This document shows positions 6,576 to 14,694 of a stretch of 24,600 nucleotides of DNA, piece after piece. Positions within the stretch are counted from its first letter, which is position 1; the number at the start of each line of letters is the position of its first letter. The stretch lies in assembly GCA_002292945.1 (NCBI GenBank), contig DBCG01000136.1, positions 44,169 to 68,768 on the forward strand, in the 5' to 3' direction. Source of the DNA: Proteobacteria bacterium UBA964. Its GTDB lineage: Bacteria; Pseudomonadota; Gammaproteobacteria; Steroidobacterales; Steroidobacteraceae. Position numbers and translations under genes: made by a program. The notes beneath the pieces were generated by a model. That model saw only the letters and a list, made by a program, of their open reading frames with translations, did no database searches and had not been told where the DNA came from.

Positions 6576-7634
6576 ATGGCGCGTCGCAGACAACGCTCTT
6601 GGCTTCGCTGGCTGATCGCCCTGTCGCTGCTGCTGGCCGTGACTGTGGCCACAGCATTGTGGGCGTTCACGGAGATCGATCGTCCCGGTCCGAACCTCGC
6701 TGAGCTGCGCATCGAAGTGAAGCCCGGGAGTTCCCTGCGCGCGGCCTTGCAGACGGCGGCCGAGGCCGGCGCGTTACGGCATCCTCGCCTGCTGGAGTAC
6801 TACAGCCGCGTGCAACATCCGTCGCGACGCATCACGGCAGGTCGTTACGCCTTGCCCGCAGGTATCACGCCGCGCGCGCTGCTGCAGCAGTTCGAGGAGG
6901 GGCGGGTGGTCCTCGAGTCGATCACCTTCATCGAGGGCTCGCGCTATGCCGAGCTGCGGCGTGCGCTCGCACGACACCCAGAGGTCGCGCAGACCCTGGT
7001 CGGCATCGATGATGCGTCGATGATGACGCAGCTTGGCTTGCCGGGGGTCCATCCCGAGGGACGGTTCTTCCCCGACACCTACAAGTTCGCGGCGGGGACA
7101 AGCGACATCGACCTGCTGCGGCTCGCGGCGACGCGCATGAGCCGGGAATTGGATTCCGCATGGCGCTCGCGCGCGGCCGGACTGCCGCTGAACACCGCTG
7201 ACGATCTGCTGACGCTCGCCTCCATCGTCGAGAAGGAGTCCGCTCGCGCAGACGAGCGCGACCGCATCGCCGGCGTGTTCGTCTCGCGGCTGCGCCTCGG
7301 CATGAAGCTGCAGACCGACCCGACCGTGATCTACGGCATCGGCGACGCGTACGATGGGAACATCCGCCGTCGCGACCTTGAGACCGACACGCCGTACAAC
7401 ACCTACACGCGGGCGGGACTCACGCCGACGCCGATCGCCTTGCCGAGCGCCGCCGCGCTGCGGGCTGCCGCGCGGCCACGCATCACCGGCGAGCTCTTTT
7501 TCGTGGCGACGGGAGACCCGGACGGTGCGCACCGGTTCTCCCGCACCTACGCGGAGCACCAGCAAGCCGTCGCCGAGATGCTGGTCCGCCAGCGCGCGAG
7601 GCGCGCGGCCGCATCCGCAGAGGGCTCACGATGA
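6576..7634 (+). CDS. mltG: Endolytic murein transglycosylase MltG (YceG-like)
   Basis: Inner-membrane enzyme that cuts nascent peptidoglycan strands and sets glycan chain length. The protein is 352 residues. A basic N-terminus (MARRRQRSW) and a single membrane helix at about residues 10-31 are followed by a LysM-like region (VKPGSSLRAALQTAAEAGAL) and the YceG domain: FFPDTYKF, the catalytic Glu219 in LASIVEKES, RLRLGMKLQTDPTVIYGIG, and TPYNTYTRAGLTPTPIALPS. No Shine-Dalgarno is obvious before the ATG; instead TAGACT lies six bases upstream, which would be compatible with a leaderless transcript, but no -35 supports it. The gene overlaps tmk by ATGA and sits in the usual fabF-mltG-tmk-holB order. 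Confidence 0.95.
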   Translation: MARRRQRSWLRWLIALSLLLAVTVATALWAFTEIDRPGPNLAELRIEVKPGSSLRAALQTAAEAGALRHPRLLEYYSRVQHPSRRITAGRYALPAGITPRALLQQFEEGRVVLESITFIEGSRYAELRRALARHPEVAQTLVGIDDASMMTQLGLPGVHPEGRFFPDTYKFAAGTSDIDLLRLAATRMSRELDSAWRSRAAGLPLNTADDLLTLASIVEKESARADERDRIAGVFVSRLRLGMKLQTDPTVIYGIGDAYDGNIRRRDLETDTPYNTYTRAGLTPTPIALPSAAALRAAARPRITGELFFVATGDPDGAHRFSRTYAEHQQAVAEMLVRQRARRAAASAEGSR

Positions 7635-8293
7635 CGCCGCGCGGCCGCTTCATCACTCTGGAGGGCATCGAAGGCGCCGGAAAGAGCACGGTGGCCGCTG
7701 CGCTCGCCGCGGCGCTGCGCGCACACGGGCTTACGGTCGTGGCCACGCGCGAACCGGGCGGCACGCCGCTCGCCGAGCGTCTGCGCGAGGTCGTGTTGCA
7801 GCGCGGCACGGAGCGGATCGCGCCCGAGGCCGAGACGCTGTTGATGTTCGCGGCGCGCGCCGTCCATGTCGAGAACCTCATCCGGCCGGCGCTCGCCCGC
7901 GGTGAGTGGGTGATCTGCGACCGCTACACCGACGCGACGCGGGCCTACCAGGGCGGCGGACGGGGCGTGTCGGCGTCGTTCATCGAGACCTTGTCGGGCG
8001 AGGTGCTGGGCGGCTTCACGCCGGATCTCACCTTGCTGCTCGATCTGCCGGTGATGACCGGGCTCGAGCGTGCGCATGCGCGGCGCCGCGCCGCGGGCGA
8101 CGGCGATGTCGACCGGTTCGAATCGGAGACCGTGGCGTTCTTCGATCGCGTTCGAGCGCGATATCTCGAGATCGCGACCGCCGATCCTGGGCGCGTGCGG
8201 GTGTTGGACGCGACGAAGTCCGCTGCCGCGCTTGCGCAGGACGCGGTGGATGCCTCGGCCCCGCTGCTTGCCGTGGAGCAGCGGCCGAGATGA
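7631..8293 (+). CDS. tmk: Thymidylate kinase Tmk
   Basis: Phosphorylates dTMP to dTDP with ATP, an essential step of dTTP supply in the cytoplasm. The protein is 220 residues. The P-loop is GIEGAGKST (12-20); REPGGTPLAERLR is the dTMP-binding segment, CDRYTDATRAYQGGGRG carries the conserved Asp-Arg-Tyr motif, and ERAHARRRAAGDGDVDRFE is the lid region with several arginines as in bacterial Tmk. Start and stop codons overlap mltG and holB as ATGA on both sides, so the three genes are translationally coupled. Confidence 0.97.
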   Translation: MTPRGRFITLEGIEGAGKSTVAAALAAALRAHGLTVVATREPGGTPLAERLREVVLQRGTERIAPEAETLLMFAARAVHVENLIRPALARGEWVICDRYTDATRAYQGGGRGVSASFIETLSGEVLGGFTPDLTLLLDLPVMTGLERAHARRRAAGDGDVDRFESETVAFFDRVRARYLEIATADPGRVRVLDATKSAAALAQDAVDASAPLLAVEQRPR

Positions 8294-9267
8294 CCGCGCT
8301 ACCGCTCGATGTCGACCTGCCGTGGTTGCGCCCCGCGCAGGACTCTTTCAATGCCGCATTGACCTCCGGCCGGCTGGGTCACGCGCTTCTGCTGCAGGTT
8401 TCGCCGGGGCAGGGTGGTCAATGGTTGGCGCTCTGGATCGCGGCGCGGCTCTTCTGCCGCAAGGTCGATCCCCTCCGTCAGCAGCCCTGCGGTATCTGCC
8501 TCGACTGTCGACGTGTCATGTCCGGCGAGCAACCGGACCTGCTGCGGGTGCAGCCGATCGAGGACTCCAAAGAGATCCGGGTCGACCAAGTCCGGGAATT
8601 GAGCGCGGAGCTCGCATTGACCTCGCATGCAGGGGGTCGCAAGGTCGCCATCGTATCGCCTGCCGAGCGACTCAACCGGAACGCTGCCAATGCGCTGCTC
8701 AAGACTCTCGAGGAGCCGTCCGGCAGTGCATTGCTGCTGCTCGTGACGGGCGAACCCTCGCGCTTGCCGGCGACGGTGCGCAGCCGTTGCACGCGGCTCA
8801 GGCCGGGACCCACGAGCGACGACCGGTTCGTCTCCTGGCTGCAGGCCCAGCGCCCGGGAAGCAGTGCGGCTGATTGGCACGCTGCCCTCGGGGTGCTGGG
8901 ATCCCAGCCACTCGCCGCCTTGGATACCGATATCGCTGCGCTCGGCGGATTGCGCCGTGACACGGAGCGCGCCCTCGAGGACGCGATGCGCGGGACACTC
9001 GATGTCGTCGAAACCGCCGACCGCTGGGGCAAGGATGACTATGCGTTGCGGGTCGCGTGTGTCGAGCTATGGCTCATCGATCGGCTGCGTGACTGGGGCC
9101 ACGGCAAGCGCGGCGCGAGCTCCAAGACCTTGTTCGAGGCGCTCGACCATGCACGCGAGGCCCGCCAGTGGGCTGAATCGCCGGTCAATAAGCCGCTTGC
9201 GATCGAGCGTGTGTTGTGGCGCCTCGCAACGGCACAGGGCGCGGCCGCACGACGTCCGGGGAGCTGA
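8290..9267 (+). CDS. holB: DNA polymerase III delta' subunit HolB
   Basis: Clamp-loader subunit that works with tau/gamma and delta to place the sliding clamp on DNA. The protein is 325 residues. It shows the zinc-binding cysteines 56, 67, 70 and 73 (FCRK..PCGICLDC), a degenerate, non-ATP-binding loop at the P-loop position (SPGQGGQW), the NAANALLKTLEEP helix and the SRC motif at 165-167, whose arginine acts in the neighbouring subunit. The start at 8290 overlaps the tmk stop (ATGA); the frame is open as far back as 7906, but that part lies within tmk and is not HolB-like. The gene ends eight bases from the end of a convergent gene. Confidence 0.95.
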   Translation: MTALPLDVDLPWLRPAQDSFNAALTSGRLGHALLLQVSPGQGGQWLALWIAARLFCRKVDPLRQQPCGICLDCRRVMSGEQPDLLRVQPIEDSKEIRVDQVRELSAELALTSHAGGRKVAIVSPAERLNRNAANALLKTLEEPSGSALLLLVTGEPSRLPATVRSRCTRLRPGPTSDDRFVSWLQAQRPGSSAADWHAALGVLGSQPLAALDTDIAALGGLRRDTERALEDAMRGTLDVVETADRWGKDDYALRVACVELWLIDRLRDWGHGKRGASSKTLFEALDHAREARQWAESPVNKPLAIERVLWRLATAQGAAARRPGS

Positions 9268-9281
9268 GGCGGCGATCAGCT
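9262..9281. terminator. Inverted repeat containing both stop codons of two convergent genes
   Basis: AGCTGA (9262-9267) and TCAGCT (9276-9281) form a six-pair stem with an eight-base loop. The left arm holds the holB TGA, the right arm the TGA of the convergent gene. There is no T-run on either strand, so intrinsic termination is doubtful. Confidence 0.3.
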
Positions 9282-11324
9282 GAGCGGCGCGAGCTGCGCC
9301 CAACCCGCATCCGGCGTGAAGCGCGGTCCGTGACGGGCCGCCAGTTCCTCCAGCCGCTCGACGCACTCCGCGATGCCGCGGTCGCGCGCCGCTTGCAGCG
9401 GTCCACCGCGGAACGGCGGGTAGCCCGCGCCGAAGATGAGGCCGGCATCGATCTTGTCGGCGTCGGCGACGACGCCCTCGCGCAGGCAAGCGACCGCCTC
9501 ATTGGCGAGCGCGAGCATCAAGCGGTCCTGCAGGTCAGCGGGCGCCGGGCCTGCTGGCGTGGCGGCGGTGGCCTTCAGGGGCTTGCTGTCGCGCCAAAGA
9601 TAGAAACCCTCGCCCGATTTCTTGCCGAGCTTGCCGGCGGCGATGCGCTCGTCGAGCTCGCGGGTGTCGGGAAGCGGCCGGCCGAGCGCGCCGGAGACGA
9701 TGGCGCCGACATGACGGCAGATGTCGAGACCGACGACATCGGAGAGCTCGACGGGACCCATCGCCATGCCGAAGTCGACGGCGGTGGCATCGATGACCGG
9801 TAAGGGCACGCCCTCACGGCCCGCAAGCATCGCCTCCTGCATGTAGGCGGAGAGCACGCGATTCACGAGGAAGCCGGGGGCGCTGCGGCAGGGCAGCGGG
9901 AATTTGTCGAGGCGGCGGGCGAGGGCGATCGCGCTGCCCAGGCTCTCGGTCGCGGTGGATTCGCCCTGCACGATCTCGATGAGCGGCATCTGCGCGACCG
10001 GGTTGAAGAAATGCAGCCCTACCAGGCGGCCGGGGACTGCGAGCGCCGAGGAGAGCTCCTCGAGACGGATCGACGAAGTGTTGGTGGCGATGACAGCGCC
10101 CGCCTTCATCACCGGCTCGATCCGCTCGTACAGCGCGCGCTTGGCCTCGACGTTCTCGACGATCGCTTCGATGACGACATCCGCCTGCGCGATGCCGGTG
10201 CCCTCGAGGTCGGCTCGCAGACGTCCCGCCGCCTCCGCCCGCTTCGTGGGGTCCTTGATGCGCTTCTCGAACAGCGCCGTCGCGCGTTCCATCGCCGGCT
10301 TGATGTACTGCTCGGCGCGGTCCTGTAGCGTGACCTCCAGGCCGCGCAGCGCGCACCAGGCTGCGATGTCGCCGCCCATGACGCCCGCGCCGATGACATG
10401 CACATGCTGCGGCGTCCGCGCCCCGGCGATGCGCTGTGACTTGAGCGCGTCCTGCAGGAAGAACACCCGAACCAGATTTCGAGAGGTCGACGTGAGGAAC
10501 AGCCGTGCGATCGACTCCGCTTCGGCATCGTAGGCCGCCCGTCCCTGGGCCCCATACCGTTCCCAAAGATCGACGATGGCGTACGGCGCCGGATAATGGT
10601 CCGCACGGACCTTGCGCGCGACACCGGCGCGTACCTGACGCGCGATGAACGGTCGTATCGGTGCGAGAGACAGCAGCCGCTGCGTCCACGGCGCTCGGCG
10701 TGGAGCAGGGCGCCGACGGATGAGATCGCGCGCGGTATCAGCCAATCCGTCCGCGGAGTCGACCAAGCGGTCGACCAAACCTGTCGCGAGCGCCTTGGTG
10801 CCGCGCACGTTGCGACCGGTCAACATCAGATCGAGCGCGGCGGGCGCCCCCATCAGCTGCACACTGCGCACGGTGCCGCCGAAACCGGGATGGATGCCGA
10901 GCAGCACCTCGGGGAAACCCAGTGTGAGGCGGTCGTTGCCGACCGCCACCCGGTAGGTGCAGGCCAGCGCGAGTTCAAGTCCTCCGCCGAGCGCAAAGCC
11001 TTCGATGGCAGCCACCGAAGGGCAGGGCAAGGCCTCGAATCGGTCGATGACCGACTGGCCCGCCTTGGTCAGCCGTTCAGCTTGCTCGATGCTCCGCAAG
11101 GTCGTGAATTCGTTGATGTCCGCCCCGGCGACGAAACCACTGCGCTTTCCAGATCGGATCACGAGACCGCGTGGCGGGTTCTTTTCGAGCGCGGCCAAAA
11201 CCTCCGCGGCTTCCTGCAGCATCTCGGCGTTCAAGCTGTTGGCCGATGCGTCGGCCTTGTCGAGCGTCAGCCAGGCGATCCCCTCGTCGTCGGTCTCGAT
11301 ACGGCAGTTTCGTAGCGTCATCAT
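9276..11324 (-). CDS. Fused enoyl-CoA hydratase/3-hydroxyacyl-CoA dehydrogenase (FadB/FadJ type)
   Basis: Multifunctional beta-oxidation enzyme: hydrates trans-2-enoyl-CoA and oxidises the 3-hydroxyacyl-CoA with NAD. The protein is 682 residues. The N-terminal crotonase domain (about 1-190) has FVAGADI for the oxyanion hole, Glu117 in GGGLELALAC and Glu139 in LGFPEVLLGIHPGFGGT. The dehydrogenase domain begins with VIGAGVMGGDIAAW (NAD motif 312-317) and has NTSSIRLEEL, the catalytic His438 in LHFFNPV with Glu450, and SAPGFLVNRVL, then two C-terminal helical repeats (MAMGPVELSDVVGLDI; FGAGYPPFRGGPL). A start at 11324 is chosen, with TGAGGA upstream overlapping the stop of the preceding gene; ATG at 11321 is equally possible. 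A frame open to 11420 adds unrelated residues. No thiolase partner gene is adjacent, so FadB versus FadJ is not decided. Confidence 0.92.
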   Translation of the reverse strand: MMTLRNCRIETDDEGIAWLTLDKADASANSLNAEMLQEAAEVLAALEKNPPRGLVIRSGKRSGFVAGADINEFTTLRSIEQAERLTKAGQSVIDRFEALPCPSVAAIEGFALGGGLELALACTYRVAVGNDRLTLGFPEVLLGIHPGFGGTVRSVQLMGAPAALDLMLTGRNVRGTKALATGLVDRLVDSADGLADTARDLIRRRPAPRRAPWTQRLLSLAPIRPFIARQVRAGVARKVRADHYPAPYAIVDLWERYGAQGRAAYDAEAESIARLFLTSTSRNLVRVFFLQDALKSQRIAGARTPQHVHVIGAGVMGGDIAAWCALRGLEVTLQDRAEQYIKPAMERATALFEKRIKDPTKRAEAAGRLRADLEGTGIAQADVVIEAIVENVEAKRALYERIEPVMKAGAVIATNTSSIRLEELSSALAVPGRLVGLHFFNPVAQMPLIEIVQGESTATESLGSAIALARRLDKFPLPCRSAPGFLVNRVLSAYMQEAMLAGREGVPLPVIDATAVDFGMAMGPVELSDVVGLDICRHVGAIVSGALGRPLPDTRELDERIAAGKLGKKSGEGFYLWRDSKPLKATAATPAGPAPADLQDRLMLALANEAVACLREGVVADADKIDAGLIFGAGYPPFRGGPLQAARDRGIAECVERLEELAARHGPRFTPDAGWAQLAPLS

Positions 11325-11337
11325 GCGCGAGAGATCC

Positions 11338-12102
11338 TCATGCTGCGGGTCGACGTTGCGCGCTGCCTGGCAGCACGCGGAAATCACAGATGATCGGGCG
11401 GTGGTCGGAGAGCCGGACATCGGGGATGCGGAAATCCTCGACCTCGATCTCCGGGCTCACCAACACGAAATCGAGCTCGGATCGCGGCACCCGCGCCGGA
11501 TAGGACGCGAGGTGGCGCGTGTTGGCGTTGCGCAGGCCGGTGGCCTGTTCGAACAAGAACAGTTCATCGCGACCGGTGAATGTGTTGAAGTCGCCGGCGA
11601 CGATCACCGGCTTCGTCACCGTGCGCACGAGGTCGTGCAGGTGCGCGAGCTGTTCTTGGCGGTGGCGGTATTTGAGCGACAGATGCACGAGGAACACACA
11701 CACCTCGTCGAGCTCCATCTCGATGATCAAGCGTTTGATGCCGCTCGGGAAGTAATGGAAGCGCTCGCCATGGACCCGCGGCGCGGCAAGGATCGCGTTG
11801 CCTTGCTTGCGGACGATCGGCAACTGGTTGTTGAGCGAGGCCGCGCCATACTTGCATTGGTAGGCCGTGTAGTGCCCGAGGTGTTGCGCGATGTGCTCGG
11901 CCTGGTTGATGAGGCCGCTGCGCACGGAACCCATGTCGACCTCGATGAGGCCGACGAGGTCCGGATCTTCGCGCCGGATGAACTGCGTGATGTCATCGAG
12001 GGTTCGGCGGCTGCTGCGAAGATAACCCGCGCCAGGTACCGGAAGATGGAACGCCGCGCCGGTGCCGGTCGCGTAGCGGATGTTGTAGACCAAGAGACGC
12101 AA
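11338..12102 (-). CDS. Endonuclease/exonuclease/phosphatase-fold hydrolase
   Basis: Metal-dependent phosphoesterase of the EEP superfamily (DNase I/exonuclease III/sphingomyelinase fold), 254 residues, apparently cytoplasmic as no signal peptide is seen. The conserved residues appear in order: Asn in LLVYNIRY, Glu in LVGLIEVD, His in VHLSLKYR, Asp-Asn in AGDFNTF, Asp in SELDFVLVS and Asp-His in LSDHRPIICDF. The compact size with no extra domains does not tell whether the substrate is DNA, a phospholipid or a small phosphate ester. The start is taken as TTG at 12102, with GAGGAT eight bases upstream and immediate entry into the first core strand; a GTG at 12129 in the same frame is the alternative. 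It lies 13 bases upstream of the beta-oxidation gene, and the two probably share a message. Confidence 0.85.
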   Translation of the reverse strand: MRLLVYNIRYATGTGAAFHLPVPGAGYLRSSRRTLDDITQFIRREDPDLVGLIEVDMGSVRSGLINQAEHIAQHLGHYTAYQCKYGAASLNNQLPIVRKQGNAILAAPRVHGERFHYFPSGIKRLIIEMELDEVCVFLVHLSLKYRHRQEQLAHLHDLVRTVTKPVIVAGDFNTFTGRDELFLFEQATGLRNANTRHLASYPARVPRSELDFVLVSPEIEVEDFRIPDVRLSDHRPIICDFRVLPGSAQRRPAA

Positions 12103-12110
12103 TCGGGGAC

Positions 12111-12116
12111 ATCCTC
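12111..12116 (-). promoter_or_regulatory. Ribosome binding site supporting a TTG start for the EEP-fold gene
   Basis: GAGGAT on the minus strand, eight bases before the TTG at 12102-12100. It lies inside the alternative, longer frame that begins at GTG 12129. Confidence 0.5.
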
Positions 12117-12188
12117 GTCGAGGGCGCACAGTTTACCCGTCAGCCATACGGGCCGGCGCCGACTGAGCAGATCCTATGGTTAAGTTCG

Positions 12189-12203
12189 TATAATGTATAT
12201 TAT
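12189..12203. promoter_or_regulatory. AT-rich promoter island with consensus -10 and small inverted repeat
   Basis: A perfect TATAAT (12189-12194, plus strand) lies in a conspicuous AT-rich island at about 12180-12212 inside otherwise GC-rich DNA. The same island has an inverted repeat ATAAT-GTAT-ATTAT (12190-12203). No convincing -35 is placed 16-18 bases upstream. It probably drives the beta-helix gene with a leader of about 130 bases. A minus-strand promoter for the EEP gene in the same island is also possible. Confidence 0.45.
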
Positions 12204-12328
12204 GTTAAATAGGCATAGGCGCGATGGAGATTGTTCAGCCACCCCGTGCGCTGCCGCCGCTGTTCGGCGGACTTGACACCCGGCCATACGCCCGACGAGA
12301 GTCGGCGGTCGTTCACGGAGGCTCCCTT

Positions 12329-13564
12329 ATGCTCTCAGCCGCGCGGTGGCGTCTGACGGTGACCCTGCTGGGTGTCGCGCTCGCCGGCGCCGCCTGTTCA
12401 TCCAAGTCCACAAGCGATCTGTCTGCTCCGTTGACCCCGGGCCCGTCGGCGGCGACCGAATTGCAGCGTCGGCTGATCGAGGCGAAGCCCGGCGCGATCA
12501 TCACGCTCGCGGCCGGGAAGTTCGAGTTCGCCGATGGCCTGTCGCTCGCGGTCGACCGCGTGACCGTACGCGGCGCCGGTCCTGACGCCACCATCCTCTC
12601 GTTCGCGGGACAGACGACCGCTGGCGAGGGTCTGCTCGTCACGTCGGACGATGTCAGGCTCGAGGGTTTCGCCATCGAGGACACCCGTGGAGATGGGATC
12701 AAATCCAAGGGCGCGGATCGCATCATCTATCGTGACCTGCGTGTCGAATGGACCGGCGGACCCTCGGAGAAGAATGGCGCCTACGGCGTCTACCCGGTCG
12801 AGTCCCAAGACGTGCTGATCGACCGCGTGACCGTCCGGGGGGCGTCTGACGCCGGAATCTATGTCGGACAGTCACGCAATATCATCGTCCGCAAGAGCCG
12901 CGCGGAGTTCAATGTCGCAGGGATCGAGATCGAGAACTCCTCTCAGGCCGATGTGTTCGACAACATCGTCACCCGGAACGCAGGGGGTATCCTGGTCTTC
13001 AACCTGCCGGACCTGCCGATCAAGGACGGGCGGGACATCCGCGTCTTCGACAACCAGGTGTTCGCGAACGACACGCCGAACTTCGCTCCGCCGGGCAACA
13101 TCGTGGCGAGCGTCCCGAGCGGGACCGGCATCATGGTCATGGCGGCCCGTGGTGTACATGTCTTGCGCAACCAGCTGAGCATGAACAAGACCGCGCACGT
13201 GCTCATCTCGTCGTATTTCCTGCCGATGACGGACCCCTACTTCGATCCACTGACCGCTGATGTCGTGGTCCGCGACAACCGCTATGGCGCGGGTGGTGAC
13301 GATCCGCAAGGGATGCTCGCGCCGCTCGCCAAGGCGCTGGGCGGGGCGTTGCCGCCGATCGTGTGGGATGGCGTCGTCAGCCACCGGGCGGTCACGAATC
13401 GCCCATCCATCGCGATCGTGGAACCCTCGACCGTCGGCTTCATCGACCTGGGCCTCAACCGTACGCCGGTCGACCTGCAGAGCGCGAAGCCCTCCGCCCA
13501 GCGTCCGATCGCCGTCGCGGTCCGAGAGCCGGAGCCCGTCGTCGTTCCGCAGGACCCGCTCTGA
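12329..13564 (+). CDS. Parallel beta-helix repeat lipoprotein (TIGR03805-like)
   Basis: Exported right-handed parallel beta-helix protein of 411 residues, function unknown. The signal segment MLSAARWRLTVTLLGVALAGAAC ends in Cys23, a likely lipidation site although the lipobox is not ideal. The mature protein has successive short beta-helix coils with the characteristic pattern of repeated hydrophobic and Asn/Gly turns: VTVRGAGPDATILSF, VRLEGFAIEDTRGDGIKSK, VLIDRVTVRGASDAGIYVG, IIVRKSRAEFNVAGIEIE, ADVFDNIVTRNAGGILVF. This architecture resembles carbohydrate-active beta-helix enzymes, but no pectate lyase catalytic set is recognisable. The ATG at 12329 has GGAGG seven bases upstream; an in-frame ATG at 12224 lacks one and would bury the signal. 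The next gene encodes a diheme protein, and from memory of the TIGR03805/TIGR03806 descriptions these two families recur as neighbours. Confidence 0.88.
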   Translation: MLSAARWRLTVTLLGVALAGAACSSKSTSDLSAPLTPGPSAATELQRRLIEAKPGAIITLAAGKFEFADGLSLAVDRVTVRGAGPDATILSFAGQTTAGEGLLVTSDDVRLEGFAIEDTRGDGIKSKGADRIIYRDLRVEWTGGPSEKNGAYGVYPVESQDVLIDRVTVRGASDAGIYVGQSRNIIVRKSRAEFNVAGIEIENSSQADVFDNIVTRNAGGILVFNLPDLPIKDGRDIRVFDNQVFANDTPNFAPPGNIVASVPSGTGIMVMAARGVHVLRNQLSMNKTAHVLISSYFLPMTDPYFDPLTADVVVRDNRYGAGGDDPQGMLAPLAKALGGALPPIVWDGVVSHRAVTNRPSIAIVEPSTVGFIDLGLNRTPVDLQSAKPSAQRPIAVAVREPEPVVVPQDPL

Positions 13565-13590
13565 TCCGGCGCGATCCGCACCCCATTCCG

Positions 13591-14676
13591 ATGTCCCGGT
13601 TTTGGCTCATCACGGTGTCGCTCGCGGTGTTGTCGGCGGGTTGTGCGCCCCGCTCCACCCCGGATCCGCGATCGTTGGCTGTCGCTGGACCGCCCGCCCT
13701 GCTCTCCGAGTTCTATTTCTTTGATGAGCCGGAGCCCGGCGGACCGCTGAAGACGCGGGCCGCAGTCGAGCGCTATGACCTCGTCAACGCCCTGTTCACC
13801 GATCACGCGACCAAGGACCGTCACCTCTACCTGCCGCCGGGAACCGCCGTGCGCTACGACGCCACCGGCGTCCTGGTCTTCCCTGTGGGCAGCGCGCTCA
13901 TCAAGACATTCTCGCTCGCGCCGGATCTGCGGAACCCGCAGTCGGGCGCCCGTCGCATCGAGACCCGGGTGCTGGTCCATCGAAGCGATGGCTGGGTCGC
14001 TTGGCCCTACGTCTGGGATGACGACCAGAAGGAGGCGCGTTACGCACCGGTCGGCGCCCGGCGATCGTGGCAGGTCATCGATCCTGCCGGCACGCCGCTC
14101 AAGATCTCGTGGTCGGTGCCGAACCAGAACCAATGCAAGACCTGCCATCAATCCGGCGATGCCATTGCGCCAATCGGTCCGACTGCGCGCAACCTGAACC
14201 GGATGCGTATCGGTCAGACGGGGGTCGGAGTCACGATGCCGGATGCGCTCAATCAGCTAGACGATTGGACACATCGAGGATTGCTCGTGGGTGCACCGCG
14301 TGCGGCGGATGCGCCGCGCGTACCGGCGGCTTTTGACCGGGATGCGCCGATCGAGACCCGCGCTCGCGCATGGTTGGACGTCAACTGCGCCCATTGCCAT
14401 CAACGCGCCGGTAGCGCGTCGAACTCCGGCCTCTACCTAGGTTGGTCGGAGAAGCCGGGAACCACGCTGGGATTCGCGAAGCGGCCGGTCGCCGCTGGTC
14501 GCGGTGCGGGCGATGGTCTTTTTGTCATCGAACCTGCCCACCCCGAGCGCTCCATCATGATCCATCGCATGGCCTCGACGGAGCCTGGGGTCGCCATGCC
14601 GGAGTTGGGACGCTCCGTGGCAGATCCGCAGGGTGTCGCCTTGATCTCGGCTTGGATAGCGGGTCTTGGTGTATGA
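13591..14676 (+). CDS. Diheme c-type cytochrome-like lipoprotein (TIGR03806/SO2930-like)
   Basis: Exported protein of 361 residues with two heme c attachment motifs, CKTCH (182-186) and CAHCH (266-270). The signal ends in LSAGC, a good lipobox with Cys18. The N-terminal half (about 38-175) is a non-heme domain beginning with LLSEFYFFDEP, and the heme-bearing C-terminal half ends with VAMPELGRSVADPQGVALISAWI, where Met336 could be an axial ligand as in MP-loop cytochromes. This matches my memory of the family called SO2930-type diheme cytochrome, usually next to the beta-helix family of the preceding gene. It starts 26 bases after that gene's stop with no clear Shine-Dalgarno, implying coupling. 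A frame open upstream to 13363 lies inside the preceding gene and is rejected as the start. Redox partner and role unknown. Confidence 0.88.
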   Translation: MSRFWLITVSLAVLSAGCAPRSTPDPRSLAVAGPPALLSEFYFFDEPEPGGPLKTRAAVERYDLVNALFTDHATKDRHLYLPPGTAVRYDATGVLVFPVGSALIKTFSLAPDLRNPQSGARRIETRVLVHRSDGWVAWPYVWDDDQKEARYAPVGARRSWQVIDPAGTPLKISWSVPNQNQCKTCHQSGDAIAPIGPTARNLNRMRIGQTGVGVTMPDALNQLDDWTHRGLLVGAPRAADAPRVPAAFDRDAPIETRARAWLDVNCAHCHQRAGSASNSGLYLGWSEKPGTTLGFAKRPVAAGRGAGDGLFVIEPAHPERSIMIHRMASTEPGVAMPELGRSVADPQGVALISAWIAGLGV

Positions 14677-14694
14677 CGCCGAGGCATCGTTGAG

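Noticed and set aside
7906..8289. Upstream starts for holB
   Set aside because: The frame is open but lies in tmk and encodes an Arg-rich non-HolB sequence; the ATGA overlap at 8290 fits the operon pattern.
12224..12328. N-terminal extension of the beta-helix gene from ATG 12224
   Set aside because: No Shine-Dalgarno, and it would place 35 residues before the lipoprotein signal peptide.
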